Shown here: one piece after another, positions 5,973 to 12,586 of the stretch
Layout of the letters: every line of letters begins with the position of its first letter
Numbering within the stretch: position 1 is the stretch's first letter
Assembly: GCA_016199405.1 (NCBI GenBank)
Contig: JACQGS010000215.1
Location: 1-13,141, forward strand
Length of the DNA: 13,141 nt
Reading direction: 5' to 3'
From: Chloroflexota bacterium
Lineage (GTDB): Bacteria > Chloroflexota > Anaerolineae > UBA4142
Program-made: the position numbers and the translations under genes
The notes under the pieces: generated by a model
Databases searched by the model: none
What the model was told of the DNA's origin: nothing
The model's input: the letters and a program-made list of their open reading frames with translations, nothing else

Positions 5973-7708
5973 ACCCAGCAATGCTGAACGTCACTCCCCG
6001 CGCGAAATTCGCGCCGGCGATTCGCGTGGGCGCGCTGGGCGGGATCATCATCGTATTCATGGGGATGATCGGAATGCTCGAAACTTTTTCCAAGCGCCAA
6101 ATTATTTTCGGCGTTTTGGACATGGGGCATCTGATCATTTTCGTCGTGTTTTATCTCACGGCATATTTCGCGCTCAAGCGCCCGCATGGTCAGGTTGAAC
6201 GCTCGCAACAAGGAAGGTGGCACGGCGGGGTCGCGGGGTTAGTGAACGCGGCATCGCTTGTCGTGCTGGCGATCATCTTGACGATTCTGCCGGCGATTCG
6301 AAATGTGTTCGTGAATATGACGCCGGCATTGCTCGAGCTGATCACATTTGAAAAAGGGCTTGCGGTCGGGAGCATATTATTGCTCATTGCCGGCGCGGGG
6401 CTGGGCGCCTTTGTCGGATATTATTTCTATCGCCCGAATCCGATTTTGCGCGAATTGCTTTTCACGATTTCGCTCGTTCTCCTCATCGGATTGCTGCAAG
6501 ACCTTTTGCGCGTCACGTTTCAGTACATCCCGTTCCTGAGCGCTATCCTCTTTGAAACGAGCGGGCTTTCGCTTTTTGGCGCCGCGCTTTTGTTCGCCAT
6601 AATTCTTGGCGGCTTCGAACAGTGGCGGCGGCGCGGCGATGGATGGAAAGCGCGTTACAACGCGTTGCCCACTCCCAAACGGAAACAGTATTCGAGAACT
6701 CTATTTGGGTTCTTGATCGCGGTGGTGCTGTTGTTGCCGTGGATTCTCGGTTTGTTCTTTAGCGAAATTCTCGTCAACGTCGGCTTGTTCGTCCTCATGG
6801 GCTTGGGGTTGAACATCGTCGTCGGATTCGCCGGCTTGCTCGATCTCGGTTACGTCGCGTTTTTTGCGATTGGCGCGTACACGATGGGTGTTCTGACGAC
6901 GCTTTCGCCGGAGATCGCCTTCCATCCGGGTTTGAATTTCTGGATTATTCTCCCGTTCGCCTTGGTGATCTCGGTATTTGGCGGAATCGTTCTCGGCGTG
7001 CCCGTGCTCCGGATTCGCGGCGATTATCTCGCGATTGTGACGCTCGGCTTTGGCGAAATCATCCGGTTGCTCGCGCTCTCGGATGCGCTCAAACCGTACT
7101 TTGGCGGCTCGCGCGGCATTGAGGCAATTCCCAAACCGTTCATCGGTCCGCTCGAATTGATCGGTCCGCAACAAATGTATTATCTCGTGATCATCGGTTG
7201 TTTGATCGTCGCCTTCATCGCGTTGCGGCTCAAGAATTCGCGCTTGGGGCGCGCGTGGATGGCGATTCGCGAAGATGAAGATGTCGCGCAATCCATGGGC
7301 ATCGACCTCGTCAAAACCAAACTGCTCGCGTTTGGCATCGGCGCGTCGTTCGCCGGCATTGGCGGCGCAATTTTCGCGAGCAAGCTCGGCACGATCTATC
7401 CGCACAGTTTCAACTTGATCATTTCGATCAACGTGCTCGCGCTCTTGATCATTGGCGGCATGGGAAATATTCCCGGCGTCATCATTGGGTCGCTTGTGCT
7501 CGTGGGCTTGCCGGAACTTTTCCGCGAGTTTGAAGATTACCGCCTGCTCGTCTATGGCGCGGTGTTGGTGATCATGATGCTCGCCAAGCCCGAAGGACTT
7601 TTGCCGGAGGCGCGGCGTGCGATGGAGTTGGAGGAATTCCGTCATACGGATGACGCGGTTCCGCCCGAAGGGATTACAGGCACGCTCAAAAATCCCGGGC
7701 AAGCATAA
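5969..7708 (+). CDS. livM: LivM-type permease subunit with large N-terminal membrane extension
   Basis: Second channel subunit, 579 residues, against roughly 300-430 for most LivM proteins. The conserved permease core runs from about residue 245 to 555: LNIVVGFAGLLDLGYVAFFA (281-300), GAYTMGVL, VPVLRIRGDYLAIVTLGFGE, the coupling segment LGRAWMAIREDEDVAQSMGI, and LLIIGGMGNIPGVIIG. Before it lie about 240 residues with five or six hydrophobic segments (near 20-37, 52-69, 90-110, 131-152, 162-180, 198-215) and a charged linker (218-243) leading to the core; this part matches no domain I can name. The polar C-terminal tail after 555 is cytoplasmic. The ATG overlaps the livH stop (ATGA). A strong terminator begins 11 bases after the stop, ending the operon. 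Confidence 0.92.
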   Translation: MNPAMLNVTPRAKFAPAIRVGALGGIIIVFMGMIGMLETFSKRQIIFGVLDMGHLIIFVVFYLTAYFALKRPHGQVERSQQGRWHGGVAGLVNAASLVVLAIILTILPAIRNVFVNMTPALLELITFEKGLAVGSILLLIAGAGLGAFVGYYFYRPNPILRELLFTISLVLLIGLLQDLLRVTFQYIPFLSAILFETSGLSLFGAALLFAIILGGFEQWRRRGDGWKARYNALPTPKRKQYSRTLFGFLIAVVLLLPWILGLFFSEILVNVGLFVLMGLGLNIVVGFAGLLDLGYVAFFAIGAYTMGVLTTLSPEIAFHPGLNFWIILPFALVISVFGGIVLGVPVLRIRGDYLAIVTLGFGEIIRLLALSDALKPYFGGSRGIEAIPKPFIGPLELIGPQQMYYLVIIGCLIVAFIALRLKNSRLGRAWMAIREDEDVAQSMGIDLVKTKLLAFGIGASFAGIGGAIFASKLGTIYPHSFNLIISINVLALLIIGGMGNIPGVIIGSLVLVGLPELFREFEDYRLLVYGAVLVIMMLAKPEGLLPEARRAMELEEFRHTDDAVPPEGITGTLKNPGQA

Positions 7709-7718
7709 GACACAACCC

Positions 7719-7753
7719 AAGCGGAAAGCTAACCCCTTTCCGCTTTTCTTTTT
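7719..7753 (+). terminator. Rho-independent terminator of the livKHM operon
   Basis: A perfect ten-pair stem, AAGCGGAAAG (7719-7728) with CTTTCCGCTT (7736-7745), seven-base loop, followed by TTCTTTTT (7746-7753). It lies 11 bases after the livM stop and is a textbook intrinsic terminator. Confidence 0.92.
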
Positions 7754-7798
7754 ACACGCGCTTTACCCCCCTAACACGCCGGGATTGCAGGTTCGCGC

Positions 7799-7976
7799 GA
7801 AAATGACTTGAATTTTCATCCACAAAGAGCACGAAGAAACTGCTGGTGTCCCTTCGTGTCCTCGCTGGAAAACAAATTGGGTGGAAGGGCAGCCGCGCTG
7901 CCCGTTGTTCCCTGAACACCCAGCGCGGCTGGGCTGCTACCTATTTTCATGCATCGGGGTGCGCTCCGCGCATGAA
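7799..7976. repeat. Cluster of five stem-loops in the livM-downstream gap
   Basis: Gene-free DNA with successive inverted repeats: GAAAAT/ATTTTC (7799-7804, 7812-7817); CACGAAG/CTTCGTG (7830-7836, 7852-7858), within a CCACAAAG...CACGAAG-type sequence of a kind often dispersed in bacterial genomes; GGGCAGC/GCTGCCC (7887-7893, 7897-7903); CCCAGC/GCTGGG (7919-7924, 7928-7933); and TTCATGC/GCATGAA (7946-7952, 7970-7976). The two GC-rich hairpins carry related AGC-rich stems, like paired REP units. No coding capacity or clear promoter was found between the terminator and the ribosome site at 8019. Confidence 0.5.
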
Positions 7977-8030
7977 CAACTTCGTGGGTCATCCGTTGGG
8001 TTTCGGCTTGACCGAGCCGGAGGAAGAAAA

Positions 8031-8967
8031 ATGAACGCGCGCATCTCAATTTGCTTTTTCGTCATTCCATTCATTGCCGTACTCGCCGCGTGCCAGCCCG
8101 CGCCAACCCCCGCGCCGCAACTCACCCCCACACCCGAAATCAAAACGCCGACTGGCGTACGCGCGACGACAACGCCGGCATTGCCCGCGATAAAAATCGC
8201 CGTGCAAGCGCCACTCTCCGGCGAACAACGCGATCTCGGCGAAGCAATTCGCAACGGCGCGCAACTCGCGGTCAAGCAGTTCAGCAAGCCGATTCAAGAC
8301 TTGGGTTTCAACGTCGTCGTCGTTCCCTTCGATGATCAAGCGCGCGCGGAAACCGGCGTGAGCAACGCGAAAAAATTGGTCGCCGATTCGGAAATTTTGG
8401 TCGTGATCGGACACCTCAACACCCCAGTCGCGCTGGCTGCGCTCGATACGTACAAAGACGCGAATCTCGCGCTGCTTTCACCCGCCAGCACCGATCCCAA
8501 ACTGACCGCGCGCGCGCTCCCGATCGTCAGCCGCGTGATCGGGCGAGATGATTTGCAGGGACCCGCAATCTCGCCGCGAGTTTTCTGCGGCAATTGCGCG
8601 CGAAAGGTGTCAAAGCCAATTTCCTCGCGCCGGAAACAATTGACAGTGCCGATTTTGCGCGGCTCGCCGGCGACGACGCGGTCGGTGTTTATTACGAGAC
8701 GCCGGTCGGGCAGGTAGACAATTATCCGGATGCCGCGCAGTTCGCGCGCGATTATCGCGCGGAATTCGGCAAGACCGCCGAGCCGTCGCCAACGCCATCC
8801 GCGCGACCAGCCCATACAATGGCATCACCGGGTTGCTTTCGTTCGATGCCAACGGCGATCTGTCGAACGCGAAATATTTTTTCTTTAAAGTCCTTTCCGC
8901 CGATCCGCAGAGGTGGCTGGAGAATAAATTATTCAAGACGCTGGAACTCGCGCCGAACCTTCCATGA
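8031..8967 (+). pseudogene. Second LivK-type substrate-binding lipoprotein, broken by two frame-shifting deletions
   Basis: The start is intact: ATG 8031 with GGAGGA (8019-8024) six bases upstream, a lipoprotein signal ending LAAC (Cys21), a Pro/Thr-rich linker, then a binding-protein fold (AVQAPLSGEQRDLGEAIRNG to RVIGRDDLQGPA). Near 8565-8570 the reading frame changes, and homology resumes with NLAASFLRQLRAKGVKANF in another frame. Compared with the intact LivK at 3492, about 70 residues of the middle are missing. Near 8783-8787 a second shift joins FGKTAEP to VANAIRATSPYNG with roughly ten residues lost; the third frame runs to a family-like C-terminus and a TGA at 8965-8967. Base composition and codon style are like the neighbours, so decay seems recent. 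Sequencing error cannot explain the missing blocks. It once probably served a related importer; it encodes at best a truncated lipoprotein now. Confidence 0.8.
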
Positions 8968-8971
8968 AACT

Positions 8972-9002
8972 GCGGCGCGCCTTGAAGGTGCGTCGTTTTT
9001 TT
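8972..9002 (+). terminator. Rho-independent terminator after the broken livK-like gene
   Basis: A ten-pair stem with three G-U pairs (8972-8981 with 8987-8996) encloses the loop TTGAA and runs into seven T residues (8996-9002). It begins five bases after the pseudogene stop. It lies inside the longest open frame of the next gene, which argues that that gene starts further down, at 9045. Confidence 0.85.
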
Positions 9003-9008
9003 CTCCCC

Positions 9009-9037
9009 TTGTCGTCGCGCTCTATTTCGATTACAAT
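9009..9037 (+). promoter_or_regulatory. Candidate promoter for a leaderless cyclodeaminase transcript
   Basis: TTGTCG (9009-9014, 4 of 6 matches) and TACAAT (9032-9037, 5 of 6) are 17 bases apart. The expected start of transcription, about seven bases past the -10, coincides with the ATG at 9045. No Shine-Dalgarno is present in the GATTACAATTGCCCCC stretch, so a leaderless mRNA is likely. Confidence 0.6.
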
Positions 9038-9044
9038 TGCCCCC

Positions 9045-10031
9045 ATGCTGATACTATCTCGCTCCAACATTCAACAAGCCATCACGATGCAAGACGCTAT
9101 CGTGATCGTGCGCGCGGCGTTCGCGCAACTCTCCACCGGCAAGGCGACCGTGCCACTGCGCGTTTCCATTCCGCTCGAAAAAAACGACGCGGTCACGCTG
9201 TTGATGCCCGCCTATCTGCACAACTCAAACGCGCTCGGCATCAAAATTGTTTCGGTGCACAACCGAAATCCGGAAAAAAATCTGCCGCTCATTCACGCGC
9301 TCGTCGTCGTGATCGATGCCGCCACCGGCAAACCGCTCGCCGCGCTCGAGGGCGGCTATCTCACCGCGCTCCGCACCGGCGCGGTCAGCGGCGTCGCGAC
9401 CGATTTGCTCGCGCGGCGCGATGCGCGCGTCGCGGCAATCATCGGCGCGGGCGTACAGGCGCGGACGCAACTGCTCGCCGTCGCGTCCGTGCGCGATTTG
9501 GCGCGCGCGTTCGTTTTTGATTCCGATGCGAACCGCGCGCAAACCTTCGTCGCCGAAATGCGCGGACAAGCCGGCGTGCCAGCCGATCTGCGCGCCGCGG
9601 CAACTCCGCGCGAGGCGGTGCGCGAAGCCGACGTGATTTGCACAGCAACGACTTCTGCCACGCCGGTCTTCGACGGTCACGATGTGAAAGCCGGCGCGCA
9701 TATCAATGCGATTGGCGCGTATACGCCGGCGATGCAAGAGGTGGATGAGACAACGTTGAAGCGCGCGAGCAAGATCGTCGTGGACGCGCGAAGCGGCGCG
9801 CTGGCAGAAGCCGGTGATCTGTTGATCGCGATCCAACGTGGCGCGATTACCGAGAACAATATTTACGGGGAAATCGGCGAGATTGCCGCCGGGTTGAAAG
9901 CCGGGCGCGAGCGCGCGGAGGAGATCACCTATTTCAAATCGGTTGGCAATGCGGTGCAGGACGTGTCGGTCGCGCGCGCGATTTATGACGCGGCGGCGCG
10001 ATTGAACCTGGGGGTCGAGGTAAATTTGTGA
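9045..10031 (+). CDS. Ornithine cyclodeaminase / mu-crystallin family NAD(P)-dependent enzyme
   Basis: 328 residues, the usual length of the ornithine cyclodeaminase, alanine dehydrogenase (archaeal type) and ketimine reductase family. These cytoplasmic enzymes convert ornithine to proline, or interconvert amino and imino/keto acids, using NAD(P)H. The substrate-side block LGIKIVSVHNRNP (64-76, Lys67) and LEGGYLTALRTGAVSGVATD (101-120) precede the Rossmann motif IIGAGVQARTQ (132-142); later come GAHINAIGAYTPAMQEVD and VVDARSGALAEAGDL. I cannot separate cyclodeaminase from reductase activity by eye. ATG 9045 gives the standard N-terminus MLILSRSNIQQAI. The frame could extend to an ATG at 8964, but that stretch is the preceding terminator. 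The last codon overlaps the GTG of the permease gene (GTGA), so the pair forms a two-gene operon. It fits with amino-acid import and oxidation next door. Confidence 0.88.
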   Translation: MLILSRSNIQQAITMQDAIVIVRAAFAQLSTGKATVPLRVSIPLEKNDAVTLLMPAYLHNSNALGIKIVSVHNRNPEKNLPLIHALVVVIDAATGKPLAALEGGYLTALRTGAVSGVATDLLARRDARVAAIIGAGVQARTQLLAVASVRDLARAFVFDSDANRAQTFVAEMRGQAGVPADLRAAATPREAVREADVICTATTSATPVFDGHDVKAGAHINAIGAYTPAMQEVDETTLKRASKIVVDARSGALAEAGDLLIAIQRGAITENNIYGEIGEIAAGLKAGRERAEEITYFKSVGNAVQDVSVARAIYDAAARLNLGVEVNL

Positions 10032-10969
10032 TTTCGGATTTCGGATTTCGGATTCAATCCGCCATCCGCAATCGGCAATTCGAAATCAAGACGGGCTATC
10101 TGTTCGTTTTCCTCGCCGGCTGTTTGTGGGGCAGCATCGGATTATTTTTTCGCGCGTTGCACGATCAGTTTGGATTGTCGGCATCGGCGATTTCATTTTT
10201 GCGGCCGACCGCCGCGCTCGCCTTCCTCATCCCGGCATTGCTCGTCACTCAACCGCGTTTGCTCAAACTGCCGCGCGCGAGTCTGCCGTTTTTTCTTTTC
10301 TTTGGCATCAACACCGCGGCGTACAGTATTTTTTACACGCAAGCGGTTTTATTCACCAGCGTGACGACCGCGGCAATTTTGCTGTACACCGCGCCGGCAT
10401 TTGTCTCGGTAATCGCGTGGCGCGTCTGGGGCGAGCCGTTGAACGCGCGCAAGCTGATCGCGATTGCGATTGCCTTTATCGGCTGCGCGCTCGTCGCGCG
10501 CGGGTACGACATCGCGCAATTACAGTTGAGCGCGCTCGGCATCGCAGTCGGAATCGGCGCGGGGCTGACGTACGGACTTTACAGCGTGCTGAGCAAAGCC
10601 GCGTTGCAAAAACACTCCCAATGGACGACGCTTGTATACGCGCTGCTCTTTGGCGCGATTTATTTAGCGTTCTTGCAAACGCCGGCAGATTTCGCGCCGC
10701 TGTTCAATCAAACGGGCGCGTGGATTCCATTGCTCGGCTTGACGTTTGGACCGACGATTGGCGCGCTGACGCTGTACAATGCCGGCTTGAAAATCGTGCC
10801 GGCGAGCAACGCGAGTCTCGTCGCCACCGTCGAACCGGTCGCGGCGGGTGCGTTATCGTTCTTGTTCTTGGGCGAGCGGCTCGAAATGTGGCAGTTGATC
10901 GGCGGGGCGTTGGTGATTGGCGGCGCGATCTGGTTGAGTCTCGGGGATCGAAGATTACGCGGGGTGTAA
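10028..10969 (+). CDS. EamA/DMT-superfamily permease
   Basis: 313-residue drug/metabolite-transporter family protein, about ten membrane segments as two EamA halves: the first begins at GYLFVFLAGCLWGSIGLFFRAL (23-44), the second near LSALGIAVGIGAGLTYGLYS. The C-terminal half ends with PASNASLVATVEPVAAGALS and FLGERLEMWQLIGGALVIGG, the hallmark of the family, whose members include amino-acid exporters. GTG 10028 overlaps the cyclodeaminase TGA and has GAGG (10017-10020) seven bases upstream. No other usable start lies before the first membrane segment. Residues 1-20 (ISDFGFRIQSAIRNRQFEI) are translated from a small repeat and are not family sequence. The 3' end overlaps the convergent minus-strand gene by 15 bases. 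An exporter of the cyclodeaminase product or a related amino acid is plausible but unproven. Confidence 0.88.
   Translation: MISDFGFRIQSAIRNRQFEIKTGYLFVFLAGCLWGSIGLFFRALHDQFGLSASAISFLRPTAALAFLIPALLVTQPRLLKLPRASLPFFLFFGINTAAYSIFYTQAVLFTSVTTAAILLYTAPAFVSVIAWRVWGEPLNARKLIAIAIAFIGCALVARGYDIAQLQLSALGIAVGIGAGLTYGLYSVLSKAALQKHSQWTTLVYALLFGAIYLAFLQTPADFAPLFNQTGAWIPLLGLTFGPTIGALTLYNAGLKIVPASNASLVATVEPVAAGALSFLFLGERLEMWQLIGGALVIGGAIWLSLGDRRLRGV
10030..10087. repeat. Palindromic repeat with three 7-bp tandem units, inside the start of the EamA gene
   Basis: ATTTCGG is repeated three times in tandem (10031-10051). The whole stretch is flanked by GATTTCGGATT (10030-10040) and AATTCGAAATC (10077-10087), complementary at 10 of 11 positions, with an inner palindrome CGGATT C AATCCG. 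Sequences of this CGGATT/AATCCG style are typical intergenic repeats; here the repeat is translated as the permease N-terminus. Confidence 0.65.
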
Positions 10970-11800
10970 GAAAAAGACCGCGCCTAACGCGGCGACGACG
11001 ATCATCGCGAATTCGAGCAGGACGATGGGATTCAACCGTTTCCACAAATATTGCTGAACGAGTCCGACGAGTACGTAGAAAAAAATCAGTAGGAGCGCGC
11101 CGCCGGTAAAGCCGGTGAGATTCCAATAATTGAACGCCCATGCCAACTCGCCGAGCGCGAGTCCGACGACGGCGGCATACAGCCACGTGCGTCGAAAATC
11201 TTGTTCCGCGCCGCGCAAAAGTTCCAACGCGAGCAGACCCGCGCCAATGGCGATGATCGTGGAAGAAAAGAGACTGCGGAGTTTCAAGCCGTAGATCGCG
11301 GCGAACAAAATCAGCGCGATCAAGTAGACTGCAAAGTTGGTGCCGAGTCGCGCCGCGCGATACCACCGATCGGTCGTATCAATCGAAAAAAATTCGCCGA
11401 GCACTGCCGCGAACACGAGCGCGCCGGCGAACGCGACGCTGATCAAACCAAAGACGCGCACCGGCGACAACGTCAATAAAATCGTCGCGGTGACGACGAT
11501 GAGCGCGGGCAGAATCCACAAAATAAAAATATAGCGCGCCTCGCCGAGATGCACATGCGGATGCATTCGCACGATCGAGTCCACGCCGGCGGCAGTCAAC
11601 GCGGCGAGCACGAGCGCGAGCAACCACGTGCCGGAAAGTGGAATGCTGGCTTCCGACCCCAAGATTTCAAGGTCGATGCGATTCGCCGGCAGGTCGAGCA
11701 ATAACGAGAGCGTCAGCCCGATCATCACAAAGCCGGTCAGCACGCTAATCCGGTCGAACGGTGCGGCGATGCGCGGCGCGGTTTCCAATTTGCTGTGCAT
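10955..11800 (-). CDS. Uncharacterised multi-pass membrane protein (possibly DUF5656-like)
   Basis: 281 residues with about eight to nine hydrophobic segments and few conserved polar sites. The first segment follows RIAAPFDRISVLTG; a short loop HPHVHLGEARYIF (histidine-rich) lies between the second and third. The body carries YWNLTGFTGGALLLIFFYVL and GLVQQYLWKRLNP near the C-terminus. I recall proteins of this layout in Chloroflexota annotated as DUF5656, but cannot confirm that here, and no function is known to me. The ATG at 11800 lies six bases after a TATGAT -10 box and has no ribosome site, so the mRNA is probably leaderless. The gene runs convergently into eamA, overlapping it by 15 bases, and diverges from the prepilin peptidase with only 37 bases between their start codons. 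Confidence 0.7.
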   Translation of the reverse strand: MHSKLETAPRIAAPFDRISVLTGFVMIGLTLSLLLDLPANRIDLEILGSEASIPLSGTWLLALVLAALTAAGVDSIVRMHPHVHLGEARYIFILWILPALIVVTATILLTLSPVRVFGLISVAFAGALVFAAVLGEFFSIDTTDRWYRAARLGTNFAVYLIALILFAAIYGLKLRSLFSSTIIAIGAGLLALELLRGAEQDFRRTWLYAAVVGLALGELAWAFNYWNLTGFTGGALLLIFFYVLVGLVQQYLWKRLNPIVLLEFAMIVVAALGAVFFLHPA

Positions 11801-11806
11801 GTAGGC

Positions 11807-11835
11807 ATCATAAACGCCGCTAGGGAAAAAGTCAA
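11807..11835 (-). promoter_or_regulatory. Promoter of the minus-strand membrane protein gene
   Basis: On the minus strand TTGACT (11835-11830) and TATGAT (11812-11807) stand 17 bases apart, each 5 of 6 to consensus. The predicted transcript start falls at or beside the ATG at 11800, implying a leaderless mRNA. The -35 box ends three bases before the start codon of the divergent prepilin peptidase gene, so initiation at one may affect the other. Confidence 0.7.
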
Positions 11836-11837
11836 AA

Positions 11838-12488
11838 ATGGAAATTGTTTTCGCATTTATTTTCGGCGGGCTTGCCGGTTTTTTGATTCACCGCGCGGCA
11901 GACGCGTTGTACCGACGCAACGCGCTGCCCGTGCCGACCGTGCAATGGCGCGCGCGCGCGATTGAACTCGCGGGCGCGTTCGCGCTCGCGTTCCTCTGGT
12001 TCCGTTTTGGCGCAAGCGCGCGTTTTGTTTTCTCGGTGATTTACTCGACCGTCTTTCTGCTCGTCCTCGTCACTGACTTTGAATATCGCTACATTTTTGA
12101 TGTCGTGATTCTACCGGCGATGCTCTTCGCCGCGCTTGCCTCCCCGCTTTCATCGCTCGGCGGCGCGCGATCTTTGCTCGGCGGCGCGGTCGCGTTCGCA
12201 ATTGTGTTTCTCATCTACATTCTCGCGCCGATCTACGCGCGCGTCCGTCACCGTGAAATTGATTCGCCCTTTGGATTCGGCGATGTGAAACTCGCCGGCT
12301 TTATGGGCATCGTCGTCGGTTTTCCCTCCGCGCTGAACGCGATCGTGCTAGCGATTCTGCTCGGCGGCATCGGCGCGATCCTTTTCCTCGCGATTCAATT
12401 CGCGCGCACGCGCCGCATCGCGCTGGACGCGGCGATTCCGTACGGACCGTTTTTTTGTGTCGCGGGATTTGTGTATATGGTTTTGTAG
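11838..12488 (+). CDS. Prepilin peptidase, A24 family, single-domain
   Basis: 216-residue integral-membrane aspartyl protease of the type IV prepilin peptidase family, which cleaves the short leader of pilin-like precursors at the membrane. The two catalytic aspartates are present: Asp80 in LVTDFEYRYIFD (77-88) and Asp149 in the hallmark GFGDVKLAG (146-154). The C-terminus has the typical IPYGPFF block. The usual proline after the first motif is Phe87. The cytoplasmic Cys-rich methyltransferase domain of PilD (two CxxC pairs) is absent: the first membrane segment GGLAGFLIHRAADALYRR is followed at once by the second, so it should cleave but not N-methylate. No pilin genes are in the window. 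The ATG at 11838 lacks a convincing ribosome site. The stop codon is supplied by a palindromic repeat. Confidence 0.85.
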   Translation: MEIVFAFIFGGLAGFLIHRAADALYRRNALPVPTVQWRARAIELAGAFALAFLWFRFGASARFVFSVIYSTVFLLVLVTDFEYRYIFDVVILPAMLFAALASPLSSLGGARSLLGGAVAFAIVFLIYILAPIYARVRHREIDSPFGFGDVKLAGFMGIVVGFPSALNAIVLAILLGGIGAILFLAIQFARTRRIALDAAIPYGPFFCVAGFVYMVL

Positions 12489-12529
12489 AGACGATCCGCC
12501 GTAGAGACGATCCGGCGGATCGTCTCTAC
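12485..12529. repeat. Palindromic repeat with one arm duplicated, overlapping the prepilin peptidase stop
   Basis: GTAGAGACGATCCGCC (12485-12500) is followed directly by a second copy of its first 14 bases (12501-12514), which forms a perfect palindrome with CGGATCGTCTCTAC (12516-12529). The first copy also pairs perfectly over 16 bases with 12514-12529. GTAGAGACG...CGTCTCTAC palindromes are dispersed repeats in Anaerolineae-like genomes as far as I recall. The TAG inside the first arm (12486-12488) is the stop codon of the upstream gene. The RNA hairpin could also act as a terminator or 3' stabiliser, though no long T-run follows. Confidence 0.8.
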
Positions 12530-12545
12530 AATTATACGAAAATTA

Positions 12546-12554
12546 TGGTAGAAT
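12546..12554 (+). promoter_or_regulatory. Candidate extended -10 promoter for the zinc-finger membrane protein
   Basis: TGG followed by TAGAAT (12549-12554) gives an extended -10 motif; the -35 position (CTACAA, 12526-12531) is poor and falls in the end of the palindrome. Transcription from about 12561 would leave a 26-base leader before the TTG start. Confidence 0.45.
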
Positions 12555-12586
12555 AATCGCCGCAAATTTGTTCGTCGGAAAAACCT

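Noticed and set aside
7887..7976. CRISPR-like array in the repeat-rich gap
   Set aside because: The hairpins differ in sequence and spacing; no direct repeat with regular spacers exists.
8560..8790. Programmed frameshifting in the second binding-protein gene
   Set aside because: No slippery heptamer is seen at the breaks, and blocks of family sequence are missing at both, so deletions are the simpler explanation.
8964..9044. ATG 8964 as the cyclodeaminase start
   Set aside because: The added 27 residues would be encoded by a clear intrinsic terminator, and the family N-terminus begins at 9045, next to a promoter.
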